Assembly: GCA_021838065.1 (NCBI GenBank)
Contig: JAKCEJ010000051.1
Span: 1-12,047, forward strand
Source of the DNA: Pseudomonadota bacterium
Lineage (GTDB): Bacteria > Pseudomonadota > Gammaproteobacteria > Steroidobacterales > Steroidobacteraceae
Direction of reading: 5' to 3'
Length of the DNA stretch: 12,047 nucleotides
Shown: piece by piece, positions 1-8,614 of the stretch
Layout of the letters: each line of letters begins with the position of its first letter
How positions within the stretch are numbered: position 1 is the first letter of the stretch
Notes under the pieces: generated by a model
What the model was told of the DNA's origin: nothing
The model's input: only the letters and a program-made list of their open reading frames with translations
Database searches by the model: none
Position numbers and translations under genes: made by a program

Positions 1-370
1 AGTCCGGCGTGCAGATCGCCTCGTAGGCGCGTGCCGTGCGCTGCGTGGCATCAATCAGATAGGGAAATGAAAAGCCCTTCTCGGCAGCGACCCGTGCCAT
101 GTGCTCGGGCGCATCGTCGAGGTAGGCGCTCGAGTCGTTGGGATTGATCGCTGCGATCGCCAGACCCTTCGGGCCGTACTCGCGCGCGAACGCGACGAAC
201 CCGTCGAGCATGTGCTTCACGTACGGGCAGTGATTGCAGAGAAAGGTGACGAGCAGCGCACGCGAGCCGCTGAAGGACTCGAGGCTCCAGAGCTTGCCCG
301 CCGGATCGGGCAGGGAGAACTCGGGCGCCGGCGTGCCGAGCGGCAGCATGCGGGAGTGTCGGGCGACCAT
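1..370 (-). CDS. Thioredoxin-family (redoxin) protein, C-terminus cut by window edge
   Basis: The minus-strand frame runs open from an ATG at 370 to the left edge, giving the first 123 residues. Visible features are an N-terminal redoxin start (PAPEFSLPD, about residues 14-22), a CxxC redox centre in CNHCPYVKH (Cys45 and Cys48), and a late ICTPD segment typical of the thioredoxin-fold cis-Pro region. This pattern matches the AhpC/TSA- and TlpA-like redoxins of unknown substrate that carry CxxCPYVK. They are thiol-disulfide oxidoreductases or peroxiredoxin-like proteins. No signal peptide is visible, so a cytoplasmic location is likely. The start is well supported by a strong ribosome site (AAGGAGG, 376-382) five bases upstream. 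The gene follows the threonine aldolase stop after 19 bases, so it probably closes that transcript. The precise function cannot be assigned. The family call is confident; the role is not. Confidence 0.85.
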   Translation of the reverse strand, partial: MVARHSRMLPLGTPAPEFSLPDPAGKLWSLESFSGSRALLVTFLCNHCPYVKHMLDGFVAFAREYGPKGLAIAAINPNDSSAYLDDAPEHMARVAAEKGFSFPYLIDATQRTARAYEAICTPD

Positions 371-375
371 GATGA

Positions 376-382
376 CCTCCTT
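376..382 (-). promoter_or_regulatory. Strong Shine-Dalgarno site of the redoxin gene
   Basis: On the minus strand AAGGAGG lies five bases before the ATG at 370. It is among the closest matches to the anti-SD sequence in the window and fixes the start of the redoxin gene. Confidence 0.8.
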
Positions 383-389
383 CGGGTCT

Positions 390-1427
390 TCAGTGTTCGG
401 GCAGCCTCTCGAGCGCGGCGCACAGCGCCTCGACGTGGGCCTCATTCTGATCCCAGGCGGCCACCAGGCGCGCCATGCCCGCGCGCTCGGCGCCCCAGTC
501 GTAGAACTCGAAGCCCGCCGCGCGCAGCACACGCTTGCCCTCGATGCCGAGCTGCACGAACACCTCGTTCGCTTCGACCGGCGCGATGAGCCGCGGCCCA
601 GCCGCCGCGCCGATGCGGCGGGCGAACCCGTTGGCGCGCGTCGCGTTGCGCCGCCACAGGTCGTTCTCGAGGTAGGCCAGCAGCTGCGCCGCGACGAAGC
701 GGGATTTCGAGAGCAGATGCCCGGCGCGCTTGCGCCGCAGTTCGAAGTCCCGCACCAGGCTCGTGTCGAAGAACACCACGGCTTCCGCCGCGAGCGCCCC
801 GTTCTTGGTGGCGCCGAGGGACAGAACGTCGATGCCCGCCCGCCAGGTGACATCGCCCGGATGGCACTCGAGGAAGGTCACCGCATTGGCGAAGCGTGCG
901 CCATCCATGTGCACCTTCAGACCGTGTGCATGCGCGACCTTGCACAGCTGCGCGAGCTCATCGGGCCGGTAGGCCGCGCCGAGCTCGCTCGCCTGGCTCA
1001 CCGAGACCGCCGCCGGCTGCACGGTGTGCACGGAGACCGGGTGCGACTCGAGCGCCGAGGCGAGGGCCTCGGCGGTGAGCTTTGCGTGCTCGCCCTCGAG
1101 CAGCATCAGCTGCGCACCGCCGGTGTAGAACGCCGGCGCTCCGCACTCGTCGCAGGCAATGTGCGCCTCGTGGTGGGCGAAGACGGCCCCGTAGGGCGGG
1201 GCGAGCGTTGCGAGCGAGAGCGCGTTTGCCGCGGTGCCGGTGGCCACGGCGAAGGCGCGCAGCGGCGTGCCGAAGAACGCCCCGAGTGCCGCATCGAGGC
1301 GCTCAGTCCACGGATCGTCTCCGTAGGCGACCTCGAGCCCGTGATTCGCCGCTGCCAGCGCCGCGAGCATCTCGGGGCAGGCGGTGGCCGTGTTGTCGCT
1401 CATGAAGCGCATCGTCTGCTTGGTCAT
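390..1427 (-). CDS. ltaE: Low-specificity L-threonine aldolase
   Basis: This is a PLP-dependent fold-type-I enzyme (beta-eliminating lyase / threonine aldolase family) that cleaves L-threonine and L-allo-threonine to glycine and acetaldehyde in the cytoplasm. With the ATG at 1427 it is 345 residues, normal for the proteobacterial type. Visible landmarks are the N-terminal FMSDNTATACPEM, the phosphate-binding ATGTAANALS (about residues 62-71), HMDGARFANA (Asp175 contacts the PLP ring nitrogen) and LGATKNG, whose Lys208 should form the PLP aldimine. An in-frame ATG at 1454 lies inside the preceding permease gene and is less likely. The ATG at 1427 has AGGGG (1439-1443) at a workable distance and begins 14 bases after the permease stop. 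The tight spacing argues for co-transcription with the ABC genes. Family assignment is strong; the exact stereospecificity is inferred. Confidence 0.92.
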   Translation of the reverse strand: MTKQTMRFMSDNTATACPEMLAALAAANHGLEVAYGDDPWTERLDAALGAFFGTPLRAFAVATGTAANALSLATLAPPYGAVFAHHEAHIACDECGAPAFYTGGAQLMLLEGEHAKLTAEALASALESHPVSVHTVQPAAVSVSQASELGAAYRPDELAQLCKVAHAHGLKVHMDGARFANAVTFLECHPGDVTWRAGIDVLSLGATKNGALAAEAVVFFDTSLVRDFELRRKRAGHLLSKSRFVAAQLLAYLENDLWRRNATRANGFARRIGAAAGPRLIAPVEANEVFVQLGIEGKRVLRAAGFEFYDWGAERAGMARLVAAWDQNEAHVEALCAALERLPEH

Positions 1428-1441
1428 GTGCGTATTGTCCC

Positions 1442-2446
1442 CTAAATCCTCCATTTGAACGACCAGGCGCCAAACCCGAGGAACACCAGCGTCACGAGTG
1501 CGAGATAGATGAGGTTCGGGGCGATCGCGCCGATGCCCGCCCCGTAGAGCATCACCTCACGGGCGGCGTGCAGGAATTGCGTCAGCGGCAGCGCATCGGC
1601 CGCCCACTGCACCCACTTGGGCGAGCCGGCGAGGGAGAACCACACCCCCGAGAGCAGCATCATCGGCCAGGTGAGCAGGTTCAGCAGGCCGTTGACCAAC
1701 TCCTCGCTCGCGAAGCGCGCCGCGACGGTCAGGCCGAGCGCGATCATCGAGAGCGCCCCGAGCACGGTGATGAGCAACAGCAGCGCAATGCTGCCGGCGC
1801 TGTGGAAATGAATCATCGTCGCAATGACCAGGTACAGCCCCGTCGTGACGATCAGGATGATCGTCAGGCGCGAGAGCACCTGGGCGCTCAGGAACTCGAA
1901 TGCGGACAGGGGCGTGGCATGCAGGCGCTTGAGGAAGCCGCTCTGCCGGTAGCGCAGCACGACGTAGCCGACGCCAAACAGGCAGCTGAACATGACATTC
2001 ATCCCGAGGATCCCGGGGAACAGCCAGTCGAGGTAGGGCAGCGCCTTGCCGCTGACCGGCAGGCGCAGGGCGTGCGGGTCGGCCGCGAGCAGCAGCTTCT
2101 CGGTGATGTAGCCCTTGGGCGAGTCGGTGTTGACCCAGTAGCGCGGCGGCGCGCCCGGCTCAAGGAGCAGGTCGATGCGCTGGTGGCGCACCTCGTGCAG
2201 CCCCGCAGCGGCGCTCGGCACCGCCAGGAATTGCACGTAGCGGGTATGGAAAAACGCATCCGCGCGCGCCGCGGCCGCACCGCCCACTACGCCCACCTTG
2301 AACAGCGGACGTGGCGGGCCGCCGAATATGAAACCCATCCCGACGATGATCGACAGCGGCAGCAGCAGCGTGAACACCAGCGTGCCGCGGTCGCGGATGA
2401 ACTCGAGGTTGCGGGCGTGCCAGACCGACAGCAGCCGGCGCATCAT
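1442..2446 (-). CDS. ABC-2 type transporter permease
   Basis: This is the membrane subunit of an ABC exporter, 334 residues. The layout is typical of the ABC-2 family: a short cytoplasmic N-terminus (RNLEFIRDRGTL), a first membrane helix at about 22-42, a large extracytoplasmic loop at about 43-138, then five hydrophobic helices at about 139-163, 190-212, 219-243, 253-273 and 308-330. A coupling segment (YRQSGFLKRLHATPLS) follows helix 2. The last two helices flank MMLLSGVWFSLAGSPKWVQW and LPLTQFLHAAREVM, conserved ABC-2 features. The start ATG at 2446 overlaps the ATPase stop (ATGA) and has GGGAG seven bases upstream inside the ATPase gene, so translation is probably coupled. The substrate is unknown. 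Drug, polysaccharide or lipid export are all possible and nothing nearby decides between them. Confidence 0.88.
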   Translation of the reverse strand: MMRRLLSVWHARNLEFIRDRGTLVFTLLLPLSIIVGMGFIFGGPPRPLFKVGVVGGAAAARADAFFHTRYVQFLAVPSAAAGLHEVRHQRIDLLLEPGAPPRYWVNTDSPKGYITEKLLLAADPHALRLPVSGKALPYLDWLFPGILGMNVMFSCLFGVGYVVLRYRQSGFLKRLHATPLSAFEFLSAQVLSRLTIILIVTTGLYLVIATMIHFHSAGSIALLLLITVLGALSMIALGLTVAARFASEELVNGLLNLLTWPMMLLSGVWFSLAGSPKWVQWAADALPLTQFLHAAREVMLYGAGIGAIAPNLIYLALVTLVFLGFGAWSFKWRI

Positions 2447-3330
2447 GCGCGCAGCTCCCGGCCGGTGAGCTCGAGAAACAGGTCCTCGAGATTCGCGGGG
2501 CGGATGCGCAGGTTCTTCAGCGGCACCTCGGCATTGATCAGCGTGCGCAGCGTGGCGTCCAGATCGTCCGTGGTGATCTCGACCCGATCATCGGCGTCGA
2601 TCCGCTGCAGCGGCAGCTTGCGCGCGCCGTCCGGGAAGTCCGCGCGCGGCAACTCGAGCAGCACCGCCGCGAAGTGCTCGCGCAGCAGCGCGCGCGGGAC
2701 GCCCTGGGCGATGATGCGGCCGCGGTCGACGATGGCGATCTCATCACACAGCAGCTCCGCCTCCTCCATGTAATGGGTGGTGAGGATGATGGTCTTGTGC
2801 TGCGCCTTGATCGACTCGACCAGCGCCCAGAAGTTGCGCCGCGCCTGGGGATCGAGCCCGGTGGTCGGCTCATCGAGGAACAGCACCGCAGGGTCGTTCA
2901 CCAGCGCGATCGCGAGCAGCAGCCGCTGCAGCTGCCCGCCGGAGAGCTTGCGGTTGTCCCGCTCGGCGAGCGCCTCGAGCGAGCAGAGCTTGAGCACCTC
3001 ATCGATGTCGCGCCCGTGCGCGTAGAGTCCGTGGAACATCGCCAGACTCTGTCGCACGGTGAGGAAGTTCTGCAGCGCCGTCGCCTGAAAGAGAATGCCG
3101 GCCTCCTCGCGGAAGCGCTCCCCGAGCGGCTCGCCGCGGTAGCGCACCTCGCCGGCGGTCGGCGTGAGGATCCCTTCCATGATCTCGATGGTGGTGGTCT
3201 TGCCCGCCCCGTTCGGACCGAGCAGTCCGAAGCACATGCCCTCCGGCACGCTGAAGGAAATCCCGTTCACGGCCGTCACGCCCGGGTACTGCTTCAGGAG
3301 GTCGCGGACTTCGAGAATCGGTGCGCGCAT
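2443..3330 (-). CDS. ABC transporter ATP-binding protein
   Basis: This is the nucleotide-binding subunit that powers the adjacent ABC-2 permease. From the ATG at 3330 it is 295 residues. All ABC motifs are intact: Walker A GPNGAGKT (38-45), Q-loop Gln82 in LFQAT, signature LSGGQ (129-133), Walker B VLFLDEP (149-155), D-loop TGLDPQ, and switch His186 in TTHYMEEAE. The roughly 80-residue tail after the nucleotide domain resembles the accessory C-terminal region common in DrrA/CcmA-type exporters. Upstream in-frame starts at 3360 and 3411 exist, but 3330 places MRAPILEVRDL directly before the first conserved strand. A weak -10-like TACGAT (3359-3364) would put the transcript start after 3360, also favouring 3330. 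No good ribosome site is visible there, so the start is moderately certain. Confidence 0.9.
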   Translation of the reverse strand: MRAPILEVRDLLKQYPGVTAVNGISFSVPEGMCFGLLGPNGAGKTTTIEIMEGILTPTAGEVRYRGEPLGERFREEAGILFQATALQNFLTVRQSLAMFHGLYAHGRDIDEVLKLCSLEALAERDNRKLSGGQLQRLLLAIALVNDPAVLFLDEPTTGLDPQARRNFWALVESIKAQHKTIILTTHYMEEAELLCDEIAIVDRGRIIAQGVPRALLREHFAAVLLELPRADFPDGARKLPLQRIDADDRVEITTDDLDATLRTLINAEVPLKNLRIRPANLEDLFLELTGRELRA

Positions 3331-3411
3331 CGCGTATCGGGCCGTTGCTGAATGGAGCATCGTAGCCGATCGCGGGCGGGCGCGTCTGCCCGGTACGCCG
3401 CGCTGCCGCAC

Positions 3412-3420
3412 TGGTAGAAT
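3412..3420 (+). promoter_or_regulatory. Extended -10 promoter for the metallopeptidase-kynA pair
   Basis: TGGTAGAAT on the plus strand combines an extended TGn element with TAGAAT, five of six matches to the sigma-70 -10 box. I see no good -35 at 16-18 bases, as expected for an extended -10 promoter. Transcription would begin near 3427, giving a leader of about 30 bases to the GTG at 3457. The gap 3331-3456 between the divergent genes otherwise shows only a small CGGGC/GCCCG hairpin at 3377-3392. Confidence 0.45.
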
Positions 3421-3456
3421 GCAGCCGGTTACGGTGTGGCGCGCGGCGGAGCTGAT

Positions 3457-4206
3457 GTGATTTCCGATGGGGCGGCAGTGCAGATGCCGCTATGGTCCGA
3501 GCAGGATGCGACGTGGAGCGTTCGCGAGAGCGAGCGCGCGCGGCGCATGGTCGTGCGCGTGTTTCACTCCGGGCGGGTGGAAGTGGTCGTGCCGGTGAGA
3601 ACGCCGCCGCGGCTGATCGCGACGTTTCTCGAGCGGCACCGGCAATGGATCGAGCGCAAGCGCGCCGAGGCGCGCCGCACGGCGGTAGCACCCGAGCCGT
3701 TTCCGCCCGCGAGCATCGATCTGCCCGTCTGCGCCGAGCGCTGGCGGGTGCACCTGGCCGGCGGCATCGGCCGGCTGCGCCTCGCAAGCGGCGAGGGGCT
3801 GATCACCGTCAGGGGCGATGCCGCGGATCGTGCGGCGCTGCGCCAGTCGCTGCGTCACTGGCTGCTCGAGCGGGCGGGCGAAGTGCTCGAGCCGGCCCTT
3901 GCGGACTGCGCGCGCGAGTTCGGCTTCAGCTACGAGCGGATGGTGATCCGCCGCCAGCGCACGCGCTGGGGCAGCTGCTCGGTGCGCGGCACCATCAGCT
4001 TGAACGCCTCCCTGCTGTTCCTGCCGCCGCCCGTGGTGCGTTACCTGCTGATCCACGAGCTCGCCCACACGCGCCACATGAATCACTCCCGCCGCTTCTG
4101 GCAGTGCGTAGCGGGCTGCTGCCCGGAGTACCGGCGGCTCGACCGCCTGCTCATCGAGGGCTGGCGCAGCGTACCGGCGTGGGTATTCGGCGAGGGCGAG
4201 CCATGA
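3457..4206 (+). CDS. YgjP/M48-like zinc metallopeptidase-domain protein
   Basis: This is a member of the YgjP-type metallopeptidase-domain family (DUF45), cytoplasmic with no signal peptide. From the GTG at 3457 it is 249 residues. Diagnostic features are RTRWGSCS (about residues 168-175) and the zinc motif HELAHTRHMNHSRRFW, where His200, Glu201, His204 and His210 match the family's metal ligands and catalytic glutamate. The N-terminal half carries the usual basic region ending FLERHRQWIERKR. Three starts are possible: GTG 3436, GTG 3457 and ATG 3484. I chose 3457 because GGAG (3448-3451) sits five bases upstream and the putative transcript start near 3427 leaves room for it. The physiological substrate of the family is poorly known. 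The stop overlaps the dioxygenase start by four bases, so the two are probably co-translated. Confidence 0.87.
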   Translation: MISDGAAVQMPLWSEQDATWSVRESERARRMVVRVFHSGRVEVVVPVRTPPRLIATFLERHRQWIERKRAEARRTAVAPEPFPPASIDLPVCAERWRVHLAGGIGRLRLASGEGLITVRGDAADRAALRQSLRHWLLERAGEVLEPALADCAREFGFSYERMVIRRQRTRWGSCSVRGTISLNASLLFLPPPVVRYLLIHELAHTRHMNHSRRFWQCVAGCCPEYRRLDRLLIEGWRSVPAWVFGEGEP

Positions 4207-5060
4207 GATCGCGCCGTTACGACAAGAGCGAGCGCGTTGACCTCAAGGGCGAGGCGATCCATTGGGATCTCGGCGGCTCGCTCTCCTACGGCCAGTACCT
4301 GCAGCTCGACAGGGTGCTCGGGGCGCAGCAGCCGCTCACGGGCGAGCGCGACGAGATGCTGTTTATCATCGTCCATCAGGCCTCGGAGCTGTGGATGCGG
4401 CTGATGCTGCACGAGCTCGGCGGCGTGCTCGAGTGCGTGCGCCGCGATGAGCTTGCGCCATCATTCAAGCGCCTGACGCGCATCTCCTCGGTGCAATCGC
4501 AGCTGCTGTCGGCCTGGGAAGTGCTCTCGACGCTCACCCCGGCGGAATACTCCGCGTTCCGCAACGCGCTCGGGCGCTCCTCGGGCTTTCAGTCATATCA
4601 GTACCGGCAGCTCGAATTCCTGCTCGGCAACAAGAACGCCGAGATGATCGAGGTGCACCGGCGTGATGCGGCGGTGTACGCGCGCCTCGCGCGCGCCCTC
4701 GAGGCGCCGTCACTGTACGATGAGGCGCTCAGGCTCCTCAGCCGCCGCGGCTACGGCATTCCCGAGGAGTGCCTCAACCGGGACTTCAGCGAGCCGTACC
4801 GCGCGAGCAAACCGGTCGCCGGCGCCTGGCTCGGCGTGTACCACAACGCCGAGAAGGACTGGGATCTCTACGAGCTCGCCGAGCGGCTGATCGACCTCGA
4901 TTACAAGTTCCAGCTCTGGCGCTTCCATCACCTGAAGACCGTCGAGCGCATCATCGGCTACAAGAGCGGCACGGGCGGCACCGGCGGGGTGTCCTATCTC
5001 GCCAAGGCGCTCGAGCTGAAGTTCTTCCCCGAGCTCTGGCAGGTGCGCACCTCGATGTAA
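4203..5060 (+). CDS. kynA: Tryptophan 2,3-dioxygenase
   Basis: This is a haem enzyme that opens the indole ring of L-tryptophan with O2 to give N-formylkynurenine, the first step of the kynurenine pathway. It is 285 residues, close to bacterial relatives. Landmarks are LSYGQYLQLD (about 27-36), FIIVHQASELWMRLMLHEL with distal-side His58, SSGFQSYQYRQLEF with the substrate-contacting Arg135, RFHHLKTVERIIG with the proximal haem ligand probably His243, and the substrate-loop GTGGTGG (about 256-262). The ending FFPELWQVRTSM is typical of the family. The start ATG 4203 lies in an ATGA overlap with the metallopeptidase stop, with GAGGG a little upstream. The frame stays open for 237 codons upstream of this ATG, but that part is a shadow of the peptidase gene. 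No kynB, kynU or transport gene accompanies it. Confidence 0.95.
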   Translation: MRSRRYDKSERVDLKGEAIHWDLGGSLSYGQYLQLDRVLGAQQPLTGERDEMLFIIVHQASELWMRLMLHELGGVLECVRRDELAPSFKRLTRISSVQSQLLSAWEVLSTLTPAEYSAFRNALGRSSGFQSYQYRQLEFLLGNKNAEMIEVHRRDAAVYARLARALEAPSLYDEALRLLSRRGYGIPEECLNRDFSEPYRASKPVAGAWLGVYHNAEKDWDLYELAERLIDLDYKFQLWRFHHLKTVERIIGYKSGTGGTGGVSYLAKALELKFFPELWQVRTSM

Positions 5061-5074
5061 CGCCGCTCGGCGAC

Positions 5075-5719
5075 TTACCGCCAGCGCACGCAGTCGATGC
5101 CGGCAAGCCGCGCCGCGTGCCGCGCGCGGGCGCCGCCGTTGACCAGGACGCCGTGCTCGACGAGCGCGAGGTGCGCGATGTCGGACAGGGAGTTGCCGTA
5201 GGCGCTTGCCTCGCCGGGCAGCCGCTCGCGCAGCTGGCTGAGGCAGCGGACTTTTTCCTTACCCCGCCGGTTTGCGGTGGCCAGGCGCCCGTCGAGCCGC
5301 TCCCCGCGCCAGCGCACGCCGGTGCAGATCGACTCGCGAAAGCCGAGCGCCCGGGCGATTGCCGGGACGTACAGATCGGGGCTCGCGCTCATCAGCACCA
5401 GATGATCGCCGGCTCGCGCATGTGCCGTGATGCGTTCTCTGGCGTCGGCGAACGTTCCGCGCGCGAGCAGCCGGGTGACGAAGCGCTCCGTCCAGCGCTC
5501 GAGGTCCTGGCGCCGCACGCCGCCGAGCGCCGAGCGCATCAGCGCCGCCTTGAGCGTGCCGCGCCCGCAGATCCCGAGCCCGAAGCCGAGCAGCGCCGGA
5601 ACCACCCCCAGCGCGCGCGGCATGCGCCAGGGATGGCGCAGCAGGAAGCCGCCCACGTAGAGGGCGAGAGTGTCGTGGCGGGTGATCGTTCCGTCGAGAT
5701 CGAAGACCGCGAGCCGCAT
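5075..5719 (-). CDS. HAD-superfamily subfamily IB phosphatase (SerB/PgpC-like)
   Basis: This is a cytoplasmic-facing phosphatase of the haloacid dehalogenase superfamily, 214 residues. Motif I is FDLDGTIT (nucleophile Asp7, acid-base Asp9), motif II is MSASP (Ser111), motif III lysine lies in RRGKEKV (Lys154 or Lys156), and motif IV is YGNSLSD (Gly175-Asp180). In motif IV the first acidic residue is Asn176, where Asp is usual; Asp180 is kept. A helical cap with a hydrophobic run follows motif I (PRALGVVPALLGFGLGI, about 34-50), reminiscent of the PgpC phosphatidylglycerophosphatase branch as well as phosphoserine-phosphatase-like HAD-IB proteins. The substrate is therefore open. It lies 71 bases after acnA in the same direction and ends 14 bases from the convergent kynA stop. 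The ribosome site is weak (AGG near the ATG). Confidence 0.8.
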   Translation of the reverse strand: MRLAVFDLDGTITRHDTLALYVGGFLLRHPWRMPRALGVVPALLGFGLGICGRGTLKAALMRSALGGVRRQDLERWTERFVTRLLARGTFADARERITAHARAGDHLVLMSASPDLYVPAIARALGFRESICTGVRWRGERLDGRLATANRRGKEKVRCLSQLRERLPGEASAYGNSLSDIAHLALVEHGVLVNGGARARHAARLAGIDCVRWR

Positions 5720-5753
5720 GCGCCTGAACCGAAGCGGGTTGCCGGGAGCGCGC

Positions 5754-5771
5754 TGCCTGGCCGGCCAGGCA
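5754..5771. repeat. Perfect 18-base palindrome between acnA and the HAD gene
   Basis: TGCCTGGCCGGCCAGGCA is its own reverse complement. On the minus-strand transcript it sits just after the acnA stop. It can be lengthened imperfectly by flanking GCGC and CCGG pairs into a stable stem. There is no U-tract, so it is not a classical intrinsic terminator; it may protect the acnA 3' end or limit read-through into the HAD gene. Confidence 0.6.
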
Positions 5772-5790
5772 CTGCGCTGCCGGCGGCCGA

Positions 5791-8481
<2,691 letters not shown>

Positions 8482-8506
8482 GAGTGGAGCTCTCCGCGAG
8501 GGCGAG

Positions 8507-8545
8507 AAAAAGGCGGCGCGGATTATAGTCGCTCTGACGGCCGCC
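8507..8545 (-). terminator. Terminator-like stem-loop with U5 tract between mnmA and acnA
   Basis: On the minus strand GGCGGC (8540-8545) can pair with GCCGCC (8512-8517), followed at once by five Ts (8507-8511). The loop is long, 22 bases, and contains the acnA -10 box. It could end mnmA read-through, but the loop size makes it weaker than a normal intrinsic terminator. Confidence 0.35.
8522..8527 (-). promoter_or_regulatory. Putative acnA promoter -10 box (TATAAT)
   Basis: On the minus strand TATAAT is a perfect -10 consensus, 40 bases before the acnA ATG. Initiation would fall near 8515 and give a leader of about 34 bases with the GGAGAG ribosome site. I see no convincing -35 at 16-18 bases, and inverted-repeat DNA occupies that place, so an activator or alternative contacts may be involved. 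Confidence 0.5.
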
Positions 8546-8585
8546 CGCTGAGTGTCGCCGGCACGGGAGGCACGCGCGGCCGTCA
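8535..8585. repeat. 10-bp perfect inverted repeat upstream of acnA
   Basis: TGACGGCCGC (8535-8544) and GCGGCCGTCA (8576-8585) are exact reverse complements separated by 31 bases. The repeat covers roughly -20 to -70 of the putative acnA start site. It may be an operator for a regulator or an RNA stem downstream of mnmA. Its proximal arm overlaps an arm of the terminator-like stem at 8507-8545. Confidence 0.6.
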
Positions 8586-8614
8586 TTCCTAATACAAATT
8601 CAGGCCGGTCCGGC

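Noticed and set aside
234..1445. A 403-codon plus-strand frame opposite ltaE.
   Set aside because: Antisense shadow of a well-supported threonine aldolase, with arginine-rich protein and no family features.
1568..2773. A 401-codon plus-strand frame across the ABC permease and ATPase genes.
   Set aside because: It crosses the boundary of two convincing genes on the other strand and its product is Gln/Arg/His-rich without motifs.
3359..3364. TACGAT as the -10 box of the ABC operon.
   Set aside because: Only four of six consensus bases and no -35; too weak to list as a feature, though its place would fit a start at 3330.
3492..4202. 237 open codons in frame with and upstream of kynA, which could suggest a fusion protein.
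   Set aside because: The stretch is the metallopeptidase gene read in another frame; its translation is low-complexity Ala/Arg and the ATG at 4203 gives a full-length dioxygenase.
8482..8586. An N-terminal extension of aconitase from an ATG at 8586.
   Set aside because: The added residues are not aconitase-like, they cover the promoter-like TATAAT and the inverted repeat, and the ATG at 8481 has its own ribosome site and matches the family length.
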